Virus record (IMG/VR): IMGVR_UViG_3300037247_000518
Location: 1 to 63,331 of that record
DNA: 63,331 nt
Strand: one strand, 5' to 3'
Source: a virus
Below, piece by piece: positions 1-8,542 of this stretch (positions within the stretch are counted from its first letter, which is position 1; every line of letters starts with the position of its first letter). Position numbers and translations under genes: made by a program. The notes under the pieces were generated by a model that had not been told where the DNA came from, searched no databases, and worked only from the letters and a program-made list of their open reading frames with translations.

Positions 1-1
1 C

Positions 2-130
2 TATTGCGGAGCTACGGAGCCTTCGCCGGAAGACCCCCTCTATGAGTGGGTGCTGTGCGATACGTGCGACCAGTGGCTTTGCCAACCGTCATGCCTAGAG
101 CAGCACCGAAAGGAGGAGAGGCGAGGATGA
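2..130 (+). CDS. C-terminal end of a cysteine-rich protein (partial)
   Basis: The second frame is open from the window edge to a TGA that overlaps the next start as ATGA. The 42 visible residues contain five cysteines, including a CDTC pair followed by LCQPSC and a histidine, which looks like a zinc-binding module of the PHD or B-box kind. The N-terminus lies outside the window. Function is unknown. The stop-start overlap and the SD-like AAGGAGGAG inside its last codons support it as a real gene. Confidence 0.6.
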   Translation, partial: YCGATEPSPEDPLYEWVLCDTCDQWLCQPSCLEQHRKEERRG

Positions 131-669
131 ACGCTAAGCAACGCACGACGGAGCCGACGACGGCTAGGCCGATACCAGCGGTGGAGCTACAGCTAATGAG
201 GGAGACTTGGGAGGCGATGCCGTATCGGGATGGCAACGCTCTCCGTCTTCTCGACGACTACGACACCCTAGCCGCCACGAACCGAGCGCTGACGGAGGCG
301 CTGCGTGACAGGGCCATCACGTTCCACGCATTCATGGGACATGACGGCATCTGGGAAGCCTGCGAAGAAGAGGTATGCCACCAAGACCTCGCCCTCGTCT
401 TCGCCCAGCCCGTCCAGGCGCGGGACGAGGAGCACGGGGCACTCGAAGCGATGGCGGCTGATGTGCGATCTCTCTCTACCCAGCTCGGCCAGAAGATTGA
501 GCAGGCCGTGGAGCGGGACGAGGAGCTGGTGCGGCTGCGGGCGATGTTAGTGCGCGTTCTAAATCGAGTTGATGGCATGTGGGGGAATCATGACTGCCAA
601 GAGCAGAGCGAGGCCTTGTGTACGCTCCACATCGCTCGCGCCCTGCTCGCGGAGGAGCAGCGTGCCTGA
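127..669 (+). CDS. Hypothetical protein with central coiled coil
   Basis: A 180-residue protein. The start at 127 is chosen over one further upstream because AAAGGAGGAG lies 7-10 bases before it and the ATGA overlap links it to the preceding gene. Residues about 105-145 are rich in Glu, Leu and Arg with heptad-like spacing, suggesting a coiled coil. A CxxE-type pair (ACEEEVCH) and two later cysteines (NHDC, ALC) are present. I do not recognise the family. It is the second gene of a compact rightward operon that leads into the DpdA-like gene. Confidence 0.6.
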   Translation: MNAKQRTTEPTTARPIPAVELQLMRETWEAMPYRDGNALRLLDDYDTLAATNRALTEALRDRAITFHAFMGHDGIWEACEEEVCHQDLALVFAQPVQARDEEHGALEAMAADVRSLSTQLGQKIEQAVERDEELVRLRAMLVRVLNRVDGMWGNHDCQEQSEALCTLHIARALLAEEQRA

Positions 670-880
670 GCAGCCGTCACCTAAGCGCAACGCCCGTCGG
701 CCGATCTGGGAGTTGGTGATCGCTGACATGCATGAACGCAACCGCGTCGGCACAGAGCGCTTCGGGACGCCCCTCCAGGCTTTCAACGGACGCGACGCGC
801 TGCAAGACGCATACGAGGAGGCCCTTGACTTGGCGGCATATCTTCGGCAAGCGATTGAGGAGCGCAATGACGGCAGCTAG
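662..880 (+). CDS. MazG-like small protein
   Basis: A 72-residue protein from a GTG start overlapping the previous stop, with GCGGAGGAG just upstream. The core (IWELVIADMHER, then a TERFG segment, then DAYEEALDLAAYLRQAI) resembles the short helical MazG-like or dUTPase-like proteins common in phages, whose helix carries the metal-binding EExxD pattern. Family members of full length hydrolyse nucleoside triphosphates. A protein this short may keep only part of the fold, so activity is an inference. Confidence 0.55.
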   Translation: MPEQPSPKRNARRPIWELVIADMHERNRVGTERFGTPLQAFNGRDALQDAYEEALDLAAYLRQAIEERNDGS

Positions 881-1112
881 TGTCAGAGCACATCGGAAGA
901 AAGTTGCCGCCGCACGGAGGAGCGGTGACCTAAAACCTTCTCCAGAATGTCATGCCTGCTTCATGCTTCAGTGCATCCGATGTGCGCGTTTGGATAATGG
1001 AGATGGCTCAAAGCGGTACAAGGGTAAGACGGATTGCAGTCATTGCCCCGAGCACTGCCCAAACAAGCGAGCTAGGCTGCCTATTGTAGAAGGCATCGAT
1101 AAAGTACCGTGA
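867..1112 (+). CDS. Small cysteine-rich zinc-binding protein
   Basis: An 81-residue protein starting at the ATG that follows GATTGAGGAGCG. It has a basic N-terminus and then cysteines arranged CHACFMLQCIRC and CSHCPEHC, enough for two zinc sites. Nothing shows a catalytic function. Its stop overlaps the GTG start of the DpdA-like gene as GTGA, so the two are probably translationally coupled. Confidence 0.6.
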   Translation: MTAASVRAHRKKVAAARRSGDLKPSPECHACFMLQCIRCARLDNGDGSKRYKGKTDCSHCPEHCPNKRARLPIVEGIDKVP

Positions 1113-2131
1113 GAAAGCTCCCATCCCCACCTATCCCTGATAAGCGTCTGGTCGTCTTCGCCGGTACGCTCCCCGGAGCACGCGGCAAAGCTCTACGTAA
1201 CAGGAAAGCTGAAGCGATCATGGTATCATTTGAAGCTATCCGCACTGGAGGCTGGTGGGAGCGTGAACGTGAGATGTACGATAAGTGGCCGCACTATCGC
1301 TACCTTGATAGTGGTGTCTTCACGCTCATGCGGCAGGCTGGTGTATCGAGAGTTAGCGCAAATACTCAGCCTAAGAAGCAGAGAGAGTCTACGCTTAGAA
1401 AGCGTATGCCAGTCAAGATTCTCAAACAAGAACGCCGTGTCGTTGTCGTACCACAGGCCATGATCCATGAGCGCTTTACCGCGTATCGCGACTACCTGAA
1501 AGAGCATCTTGATGAATGGGACTTCGCGCTCAATTTCGATATCGATCAGTTGAATATCGAACGTGAGGACGGTATGATCATATCAGGCCTGACCGTCGCC
1601 GAGCGCATGACTGCGCAGCTCTACGAGATATGCGGGCCAAAGCTGATCGTCGTCTGGCACCCCGCGAAGATGTCGTGGGATTATTGGAAGGGTCTAGTTG
1701 CCAGCTATGATTACCTCGCGATAGGGAGCGACGCGAAGCTCAGGAGTCGCATTATCAAGTACGCGTGTGACTACGCGCACACACAGGGTAAGCTCGTACA
1801 CGGCCTGGCGGTCGGCACGAAACTCCTCGATCGCATCCCATTCGACACCGCAGACTGTTCGACCTGGATCAGCGGTATTGTCTATGGAATCTTCGCCGGT
1901 ATTAATTATGGGCTGCGATACAAGAAGAACACGTGGGACGCTCGCCATGCGTGGCTTGAGGAATTCACCCGCGGCATCGGCTTAGACCCGGCTGTGCTGA
2001 AGACGAAAGACACGACTGGGCCGAATGCGGTTGCGAAGTTTGAAATTTGTGTCGCCTTATTCCAGCACAAACAAGCACTGCTGCGGGATATCTCAGTACC
2101 ACATGAGCCGGTGAGGTTGCCGATTAGTTAG
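1109..2131 (+). CDS. dpdA: DpdA-like 7-deazaguanine DNA transglycosylase
   Basis: A 340-residue member of the tRNA-guanine transglycosylase superfamily. LDSGVFT (Asp67) matches the TDSGGFQ active-site motif of TGT enzymes, NFDIDQLN lies near 142-149, and IPFDTADCSTW (243-253) resembles the second catalytic segment of phage DpdA proteins. The CxCxxC zinc cluster of tRNA-specific TGT is not seen. DpdA exchanges guanine in DNA for a 7-deazaguanine base such as preQ0, which blocks host restriction. QueC, QueD, QueE and FolE in this window would supply the base. The GTG start overlaps the preceding stop. Residues about 78-115 form an insert rich in Arg and Lys. Confidence 0.8.
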   Translation: MRKLPSPPIPDKRLVVFAGTLPGARGKALRNRKAEAIMVSFEAIRTGGWWEREREMYDKWPHYRYLDSGVFTLMRQAGVSRVSANTQPKKQRESTLRKRMPVKILKQERRVVVVPQAMIHERFTAYRDYLKEHLDEWDFALNFDIDQLNIEREDGMIISGLTVAERMTAQLYEICGPKLIVVWHPAKMSWDYWKGLVASYDYLAIGSDAKLRSRIIKYACDYAHTQGKLVHGLAVGTKLLDRIPFDTADCSTWISGIVYGIFAGINYGLRYKKNTWDARHAWLEEFTRGIGLDPAVLKTKDTTGPNAVAKFEICVALFQHKQALLRDISVPHEPVRLPIS

Positions 2132-2145
2132 AAAAGGATGATCCT

Positions 2146-3180
2146 ATGCTCGTCAAAGACCTGTTTCATCTTGTCGAAATCTTCAAGCTCGTAGAGAAAG
2201 ACCCTGGTACGAAGGAGCTATATCTCGACAAAACTGGCGCGTATCTGGCTGGGATGCATGTTGGAGCGCGGCGTGGCATACCGCGTACAAAGAAGCTCCC
2301 GCTTGATGCTGGTATCAGCATTGATGGCTCGATGCTTATGGGTGTTCTTGCACTCATGAAGTCTGATGCCGAGGTCGCAGTCAAACAGACTGATTCGTCT
2401 CTGATATTGAACGCGAAGGGGCGCCGCGCGATACTCCGCGCGAGACTTGGAGCAGACACCGGAGAGGGTCTGGATTTTATGGGAACGGTCTTCGACAGCT
2501 CGCGCTTGCGTAAAGACCTGGTGTTCCTCAGAGCGTGTGCAGCAGAAGGCGTCATCACTCCTGTATTGACCGGCATCCGCTTCAGCAAGAGCGAGAAGGG
2601 CGTAACTCTCGAAGCGACCGATGCTGAACGACGCTCAGGACGAGTCTCTTTGCCTTTACCACGCGCACTCAAGGTCTCCGGTCAGATTGTTCCCGCTGCT
2701 GATCTGGAAATAGCCCTGTCACTGTTAGGCACGAAAATCTCCATGCAGTTTAGAGGTACACATCTGTACTTGCGAGACGCTAGGACGGTCATAAAGCTCT
2801 CGCTCTTACAGGGCAAATACCCCGATCTAAGCAAACTCCCAAAACCAGATATGTACAAGCATCTCCTCTCTGTCTCGAAGACGCACCTAGATACAGCTAT
2901 CAGAGCTGCTATACTATTCGATAGTGATCGCCTCGTGACGCTCGTCATTAAAGACAGGCAGGCGGCGTTGCTCGTGCGAGGGCAGGAGACAGGAGGCTTC
3001 CGTCAGCCAATTGGCAGAGTCGATCTCAGCGATATCGAGATCATCTTCGATGCCCACTGGCTTGATGCTGCACAGTATATCGGAGCGCGCGCAAAACTAC
3101 GCTACAACGACGCACGGTCACCTGTGCTATTCTCAGGTAACAAACGGCTCCTCTGGATGTCGCCAATCGTGCAAGCATGA
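2146..3180 (+). CDS. dnaN: DNA polymerase sliding clamp (beta subunit-like)
   Basis: A 344-residue protein preceded by AAAAGGATGATCCT. The three-domain beta-clamp pattern is visible: the middle domain carries a GVITPVLTGIRF segment followed by LEATDAERRSG, and the third part contains LLQGKYPDLSKLP, matching the EGxYPDYxxxxP signature of bacterial clamps. It should form a ring that holds the phage DNA polymerase on DNA. The sequence is divergent and slightly shorter than the usual 365-375 residues. Its stop overlaps the helicase start as ATGA, consistent with a replication and repair operon. Confidence 0.8.
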   Translation: MLVKDLFHLVEIFKLVEKDPGTKELYLDKTGAYLAGMHVGARRGIPRTKKLPLDAGISIDGSMLMGVLALMKSDAEVAVKQTDSSLILNAKGRRAILRARLGADTGEGLDFMGTVFDSSRLRKDLVFLRACAAEGVITPVLTGIRFSKSEKGVTLEATDAERRSGRVSLPLPRALKVSGQIVPAADLEIALSLLGTKISMQFRGTHLYLRDARTVIKLSLLQGKYPDLSKLPKPDMYKHLLSVSKTHLDTAIRAAILFDSDRLVTLVIKDRQAALLVRGQETGGFRQPIGRVDLSDIEIIFDAHWLDAAQYIGARAKLRYNDARSPVLFSGNKRLLWMSPIVQA

Positions 3181-4586
3181 AGCTCTACCGCCACCAGAAA
3201 GCGGCCATTCGCAAAGCGCTGTCGCTTGACGCCCGCTGCGGCCTCTTCATGGAGATGGGGACTGGGAAGACTCGCGTTGCTATAGAGACAGCGCGCCGCC
3301 TCAATCACTGTCGCCGCATCATTGTCGTGGCACCCCTTTCTGCTGTAGGTGTGTGGCGTAGAGAAGTGCGCAAGTGGGCACCGCAGGCGAGGACTGTGAC
3401 GTGTGCCTACAAGGGCGTGGTGCAGCGAGCGATTAGATTACGCAGGTTGCGTTACAGGCGGACGCGACGACGCGTGTTCGTCATTGTCGGGTATGAGGCA
3501 TTCTGGCGTAAGCCATTGCGGGACGAAATCCTGAAGTATGAGCCTGACATGATGATCTACGACGAAGCGCACCGGCTAAAGGAGAAGGGAACGAAGCAGA
3601 GCCGCTTTGCACATTCTCTTGCTGCTGCCGAGCAGAAGACACCTAAGCCGGATCACGTCCTGGAATTGACAGGCACCCCTCTGCCTAATGGCCCCGAAGA
3701 TGCTTTCTCGCTATTTAAGTCGATCTCACCTGCCATCTTCGGAAGTCGCTGGATAGACTTCGAGGACAGGTACATCATACGTGGCGGCTTCCAGCGTTAT
3801 CAGATTGTTGGCTATCGTAATCTACCTGAGCTAGAGCAGAAGATCGCAGACAACTCTTACAGGATTACAAAGGCCGAAGCATTTGATCTGCCGCCGGAAG
3901 TCGATGTGCCGGTGCCGGTGATACTGGGCCGTCGCGCACGACGGTACTACGACAAGCTGGCGCGCGATGCTATCGCTGAGATCGAGGATGCGTCAGGCAA
4001 AGGCATTGCTCTCGGACGCATCGTCCTGACTAATATCATACGACTTCAGCAGGTGTCATCGGGCTTTGTGAAAGTCGAAGATGGGCGTTTATTAGACTTC
4101 GACAAGTCGAAGCAGCATGCGCTAGCAGACCTGTTGCAAGAGGCGATCTTGAGCGCCGGACGTGCGGTCGTCTTCTGCAAGTTTACGCATGATGTGAAGG
4201 TTGCTATCAAGGTTGCGCAGAAACTTGTGGGCGAGGCTGTGTACAGGATCGACGGAAATGTCCCTCCACGAGATAGAGAGGCGCAGCTAAAATGGTTCAG
4301 GACATTTGACCGGAGTGTGCTGGTCTGCCAGATTCAGGTTGCTGAGGCTATCGACCTCTCATGTGCGCACATCAGCATCTTCTACGGTAGGGACTACTCA
4401 CTGCTCCACTTCGACCAGGCGAGGGGGCGAATACATAGAAAAGGCCAAGAGCAGAAAGTCACCCATTACCATCTGATTGCTGAAGACACCATCGACGGGA
4501 AGATATACGAGGCACTACAGAAGAAGGATAAGCTACAACGCGAACTGCTTGACGCGAACCGCGCAACGGAATTCTTTGGAGGATGA
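3177..4586 (+). CDS. SNF2-family DNA helicase/translocase
   Basis: A 469-residue superfamily 2 ATPase. Motif I is MEMGTGKT (25-32), motif II is DEAH near 128, TGTP marks motif III, and the C-terminal RecA-like domain ends with QARGRIHRKGQ, the SNF2 motif VI with its arginine fingers. Such phage proteins remodel replication forks or recombination intermediates. It starts inside the clamp stop codon and is followed 4 bases later by a small gene with its own GGAGG. Confidence 0.9.
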   Translation: MKLYRHQKAAIRKALSLDARCGLFMEMGTGKTRVAIETARRLNHCRRIIVVAPLSAVGVWRREVRKWAPQARTVTCAYKGVVQRAIRLRRLRYRRTRRRVFVIVGYEAFWRKPLRDEILKYEPDMMIYDEAHRLKEKGTKQSRFAHSLAAAEQKTPKPDHVLELTGTPLPNGPEDAFSLFKSISPAIFGSRWIDFEDRYIIRGGFQRYQIVGYRNLPELEQKIADNSYRITKAEAFDLPPEVDVPVPVILGRRARRYYDKLARDAIAEIEDASGKGIALGRIVLTNIIRLQQVSSGFVKVEDGRLLDFDKSKQHALADLLQEAILSAGRAVVFCKFTHDVKVAIKVAQKLVGEAVYRIDGNVPPRDREAQLKWFRTFDRSVLVCQIQVAEAIDLSCAHISIFYGRDYSLLHFDQARGRIHRKGQEQKVTHYHLIAEDTIDGKIYEALQKKDKLQRELLDANRATEFFGG

Positions 4587-4590
4587 TCCC

Positions 4591-4857
4591 ATGGCTAAGG
4601 TCTGGCATAAATCTCAATGGTACTTCGATGTTCCGTGGGGTGCTTGGCACCTAACAGAGCCTGGTGAGTTCGAGGAGAGTGTGGCCCCTCCTACGCTACT
4701 CAGGCTTGAGGCAGAGCATGTACATATGCTCATCAAGGCACTCGACGAAGCGGGCTGGATAGTCCCGCGTCTCGATGTGCGCCTGCGCGAAGAAGACCTG
4801 AAAATCACACATCGGCTATTAGACCTCCTCGAAGAGCGTAAACATGCCGATTCATAA
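4591..4857 (+). CDS. Hypothetical protein, 88 aa
   Basis: Starts at the ATG after TTGGAGGATGATCCC. The N-terminus is aromatic (WHKSQWYFDVPWGAWHL), followed by an acidic helical C-terminus. No family is recognised. It overlaps the next small gene by 14 bases in another frame. Confidence 0.6.
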   Translation: MAKVWHKSQWYFDVPWGAWHLTEPGEFEESVAPPTLLRLEAEHVHMLIKALDEAGWIVPRLDVRLREEDLKITHRLLDLLEERKHADS

Positions 4858-4978
4858 ACATACTTGGGGATTCTGTCTCTTTGGACGGTGGCCCTTTATT
4901 AGGAGAGTGAAAATTCAATTTACTCTCATCGATCTTAAGGACGGTCAGTGCCCAGTATGTCGTAAGGAATTCAAGTGA
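4844..4978 (+). CDS. 44-aa zinc-knuckle microprotein
   Basis: A short frame from ATG to TGA containing one CPVC pair plus upstream His and Cys residues (HKHTW, FCLF), a plausible single zinc site. It overlaps the preceding gene, and its stop overlaps the GTG start of the MT-A70 gene as GTGA. This exact tiling is the main evidence that it is translated. Function is unknown. Confidence 0.55.
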   Translation: MPIHKHTWGFCLFGRWPFIRRVKIQFTLIDLKDGQCPVCRKEFK

Positions 4979-5583
4979 TCGTCAACATCCATAAAACTCG
5001 TAAGCGCTACGCGACGATCCTAGCTGACCCGCCGTGGAAGTACGCTGTGCTTTTACCTCCTATTAAGCCTAAGCATGGGGGTAGAGTGTCGAGAGATTTA
5101 CCTTACGATACAATGACCTTTGAGGAGATTGCTGCTGTTCCAGTTGGGAGGATTGCTGCAACAGATTCCCAACTTTGGCTTTGGACAACGAACAGCCACC
5201 TACACGAGGCATTGCATGTGATAGAAGCATGGGGATTCACATATAAGGGAGTACGGACTTGGTTCAAGGGGACTTTGGGCTTAGGTACATGGCTGCGCGG
5301 TGCTACAGAGCAGTTACTCTTTGCTGTACAAGGGAATCCTCGCTATGGATTTGGTAAGAAATATACGAAGGGTAATCCTGCAATTTCGACGGCTATCGCA
5401 GATTCCGTGAAGCTGGCCCACTCACGTAAGCCTGTTCAGTCCTATCGTGACATAGAGCGAGTCTGTGGAGATCCTAAGATAGAACTATTCGCCCGTCGAG
5501 CACGTCCAGGGTGGGACTCGTGGGGGGACGAAGCTAAGGACATCGACAGAGAGTTGGAGCGCGATATGAGGAGACACCTGTAA
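4975..5583 (+). CDS. MT-A70 family adenine-specific DNA methyltransferase
   Basis: A 202-residue protein with the catalytic DPPW motif at 18-21, followed by PYDTMTFEEI and a GFTYKGVRTWFKG strand typical of MT-A70 (ParB-associated) phage methyltransferases; the C-terminus has VQSYRDIE and ELFARRARPGWDSWG, the usual SAM-binding end of this permuted fold. It would make N6-methyladenine in DNA. Together with DpdA it would give the phage two independent base modifications. GTG start overlapping the upstream microprotein. Confidence 0.9.
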   Translation: MIVNIHKTRKRYATILADPPWKYAVLLPPIKPKHGGRVSRDLPYDTMTFEEIAAVPVGRIAATDSQLWLWTTNSHLHEALHVIEAWGFTYKGVRTWFKGTLGLGTWLRGATEQLLFAVQGNPRYGFGKKYTKGNPAISTAIADSVKLAHSRKPVQSYRDIERVCGDPKIELFARRARPGWDSWGDEAKDIDRELERDMRRHL

Positions 5584-5798
5584 TGTCCCTCCACGATCTG
5601 ATACACGATAAGGAGAAAGCGGCGGAAACATTGCGTGAGATCGCGCTAGAGGTGGAGTCGGGTTGCTTGGTAATCACTGACGTTCGCATAGAAAGTAGCC
5701 CGATGGATATGGGCATCCGTACTGAAGGCCGACGCTTGACAATTCAGTTTATCTCCACAGGACAGCACGACGACGATCTGCTCGAAGACCTATCGTGA
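5583..5798 (+). CDS. Hypothetical protein, 71 aa
   Basis: Begins in the TAATG overlap with the methyltransferase stop and ends in a GTGA overlap with the next gene. A predicted helix is followed by two strands (CLVITDVRIES, RRLTIQFIS) and an acidic tail. The alpha-beta character and coupling support expression; no function is recognised. Confidence 0.6.
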   Translation: MSLHDLIHDKEKAAETLREIALEVESGCLVITDVRIESSPMDMGIRTEGRRLTIQFISTGQHDDDLLEDLS

Positions 5799-6010
5799 GC
5801 ATCTTCGCCTCTGAGTTTGAGGCGGATTTTAAGGCGATGATATCGTCTGTCAATCTCGTCACAGATGCCTTAACTGAGCTTGCCGATAGCGCGTGTAGGG
5901 CTAGTGACGAAATCAGAGAGGCCGTCGAAGAAACGGAAGGAGATTGGGCAGACAAGTGGGCCTCCCACTATCGAGCCTATATAGAGCGTACAGAGTATGA
6001 TGATCTTTGA
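5795..6010 (+). CDS. Hypothetical acidic helical protein, 71 aa
   Basis: GTG start overlapping the previous stop. Mostly helical and acidic, with a W-rich segment (GDWADKWASHYRAYIE) near the end. It overlaps the start of the polymerase gene by 14 bases. Family unknown. Confidence 0.55.
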   Translation: MSIFASEFEADFKAMISSVNLVTDALTELADSACRASDEIREAVEETEGDWADKWASHYRAYIERTEYDDL

Positions 6011-8465
6011 TCCTAGCTGCACTCGCTGTATCTTGCATAGCGCGGCGGAAAGCGTCTGCATCCCTGCCTCTGGTCCTGACGACGCCAAGATTCTGTTCTA
6101 CGGAGAAGGCCCAGGCGGGGAAGAAGACAAGGAGAACGAGCCGTTCATAGGGCCAGCAGGCCAGGAGCTTGATGTACTTCTAGGAGAAGCCGGACTCTCA
6201 CGAAAGCGTGTGCGAGTCTCTAACACCGTCCGCTGCCGCCCGCCTGGTAATAGAGACCCGAGTGAAGACGAGCGCGCCGCGTGTATGCTCTATACTGTCC
6301 GCGAGATCGAGGCAGTGAAGCCGAAAATCATAATCGCTCTGGGTGTCTCTGCTCTCAAAGCACTTACGGGCATTAAGAAGATTGGCGATAGCCGAGGTAA
6401 ACTTCTTTCGCTGCTTCCACAGTATCGCTCGGATGTGCCGGTCATCGCCACATACCACCCTGCCGCGTATCTTCACAACCCAGGTATGCGTGGTGCGTAC
6501 TCGAAATCTATCATCGAAGACATGCGTCTCGCGCAAAAGGTGGTATCTGGCTCGGTCATGCGGGCGAAGATTGTCACGTCTCTGAACAAGGGTGCCGTTA
6601 TCAGACGAACGCTAAAGCGCCTCGCCAAGTGCGACGTGCTCGGCTGCGACCTGGAGTGGGAGGTTCTGCCGTCGAAGAAGAAGGACCCTCTTGGCATGTG
6701 GCCGTGGTCTGCACGTAGAGGTAAGCGTCCGCGTCCTGTGTCTATCGCCATCGCAGGCCGCGTAGACGACAAGATCCTCGCTCTGTCTGTGCCATTCACG
6801 AGCGAGTATGCGGACGACGTGCGCCAGATCATCCGTAGAGTGCCTACCATCTACCACAATGCGATGGCCGACTTGATCTGGCTATATCATCTGGGCTGGA
6901 AAGTGAAGCTCGATAGCTGTACGTTCATCCTAGCCTCGCTCTTGAAGATCGACAGTTCACTGTCACTAAAAGTCCTCGCGCCCATGCTGACAGACATGCC
7001 AGTAGGATGGGAGCGTGATGATTCTGGTATGGGCATCATGCCGGTTTCGAGAGACGAGTGGCGCAGGAAGTTAAAGTATGGTGGCTATGATGCCATCGCG
7101 ACATTCCTACTCAAGCCTAAGCTGCTTGAGCTGGTACACGAGCAGAAGCGAGACGATGTGCTCCCGCTCTATCATCACGTGTTGCTTCCTGCAACTGAGA
7201 TTCTTGCGAGGACAGCTCTGAGCGGTACACCCATAGATCAGCCGCTCTTGAAGTCTATACGGACGAAGGTCTTGCGTAGGGTTAGTGTTCTCACTGAGAA
7301 GATAGGCGATGAATTAGAATTGCCTGCTGATTATGAAGCGATTATCAGTAGCGACATGAAACTCGCTCCCTATCTTGAACGCGTTGGTGTGGACCTACCG
7401 AGGACAAGGAAGACCGATCGGCCTAGCGTCACGAACGATGTTCTGCTCAAGAACAAGAAGGCGCATACGGTCATTCCGCCTATCATCACACGTAGACAGT
7501 TGACTAAGCAAGAATCTGGCTACTGGCGGCCCTGGACGTGGCTCCTGGAGACACAGCGCGACAAACGGCTCCATACTATCTACCGGCTTTCGGTGGCCTC
7601 TACCGGGCGCTCGTCTACGGAGGGTGAAATAGGGTATACGTTCCAACAGTTTCTCAGAGGTAAAAAGTTTCGCCGCCTCGTTCAGGCTCGTAAGGGCTGG
7701 GAAATTCTCTCTGTTGACCAATCGCAGATCGAACTCAGGATCGTCGCCTGGCTCGCGCAAGAACGGCGCATGCTAGAATTCTTCCGGGATGATAAAGACC
7801 TGCATACTGCGATAGCGGGGTGGATGAAAGCCCTGGAAGCAGGGTGGACTATTAAGAAGTACATCAGGCACATGGAGCAGTGGACAGGGGATGTCACAAG
7901 GGCAGAACGCACCGGAGCAAAGCCCATCAACTTCGGCTTACTTTTCGGTGGCGGGCCATCTGTTGTTCAGAAGACCGCGCGCAAAGACTATGGGATTATT
8001 CTTAGTGATGAGCAGTCGGAAGTAGCCTACGATGCATATCACATCTTCTACCCTGACGTACGGCCCTGGCAGGAGACATTCTGGCGTGATGTCAAGCGCG
8101 GATATGGGGAGACATCGCTGGGTCGCAGGCGTAGTGTCAGAGAGGACGAAGAGGGGCCGGATGGCGTGTGGCGTAAGTACATCAACCTCGATGTGCAGGC
8201 TACGGCGTCTGATCTTTCATTGTTTTGCATGGACTACACATGGGAATTACTGAGGAAGGAGTTTGGTAGGCATCTCAGGAGTCTAGCCGAGAATATAGGG
8301 TTCTTCCACGACGCGACTTTGATCCACCTTGATCGCGAGGTCAGGAGTGAAGTCGGGGCCATTGTGAGAGAGTCGTGGGAGCACCCTCCACTAGACCGTA
8401 TAGGTCTCGAAATGGACGTGCCGCTGAAAGCTGATATCAAGATCAGAGAGCGTTGGACTACTTGA
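5997..8465 (+). CDS. Uracil-DNA glycosylase / family A DNA polymerase fusion
   Basis: 822 residues. Residues 1-190 are a family 4-like UDG: Cys8, Cys11, Cys80 and Cys96 fit the [4Fe-4S] ligands, GEGPGGEED (36-44) is motif A and YHPAAYL (153-159) motif B. Residues about 200-380 are a 3'-5' exonuclease with DLE (218-220), HNAMADL and a YxxxD segment (YGGYD), so proofreading should be intact. The rest is a Pol I-type polymerase: motif A VDQSQIELR (Asp574), motif B RTGAKPINFG, motif C FFHDATLIH (Asp772). Motif C has Ala where family A normally has Glu (HDE). UDG-polymerase fusions are known in some phages such as the SPO1 group. It is the replicative polymerase candidate, paired with the clamp. 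Confidence 0.9.
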   Translation: MMIFDPSCTRCILHSAAESVCIPASGPDDAKILFYGEGPGGEEDKENEPFIGPAGQELDVLLGEAGLSRKRVRVSNTVRCRPPGNRDPSEDERAACMLYTVREIEAVKPKIIIALGVSALKALTGIKKIGDSRGKLLSLLPQYRSDVPVIATYHPAAYLHNPGMRGAYSKSIIEDMRLAQKVVSGSVMRAKIVTSLNKGAVIRRTLKRLAKCDVLGCDLEWEVLPSKKKDPLGMWPWSARRGKRPRPVSIAIAGRVDDKILALSVPFTSEYADDVRQIIRRVPTIYHNAMADLIWLYHLGWKVKLDSCTFILASLLKIDSSLSLKVLAPMLTDMPVGWERDDSGMGIMPVSRDEWRRKLKYGGYDAIATFLLKPKLLELVHEQKRDDVLPLYHHVLLPATEILARTALSGTPIDQPLLKSIRTKVLRRVSVLTEKIGDELELPADYEAIISSDMKLAPYLERVGVDLPRTRKTDRPSVTNDVLLKNKKAHTVIPPIITRRQLTKQESGYWRPWTWLLETQRDKRLHTIYRLSVASTGRSSTEGEIGYTFQQFLRGKKFRRLVQARKGWEILSVDQSQIELRIVAWLAQERRMLEFFRDDKDLHTAIAGWMKALEAGWTIKKYIRHMEQWTGDVTRAERTGAKPINFGLLFGGGPSVVQKTARKDYGIILSDEQSEVAYDAYHIFYPDVRPWQETFWRDVKRGYGETSLGRRRSVREDEEGPDGVWRKYINLDVQATASDLSLFCMDYTWELLRKEFGRHLRSLAENIGFFHDATLIHLDREVRSEVGAIVRESWEHPPLDRIGLEMDVPLKADIKIRERWTT

Positions 8466-8490
8466 CAGACGAGCCGGAACATGTTACTAT
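8462..8490 (+). promoter_or_regulatory. Sigma70-like promoter
   Basis: TTGACA (8462-8467), 17 bp spacer, TACTAT (8485-8490). It overlaps the stop codon of the polymerase gene and would start a transcript about 45 bases before the RecB-like nuclease gene. Confidence 0.65.
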
Positions 8491-8542
8491 ACAAATGCAC
8501 TTGTCCCTTTCGTGAAGTTATAGTCGTGAAGGTCGTCTTCTT

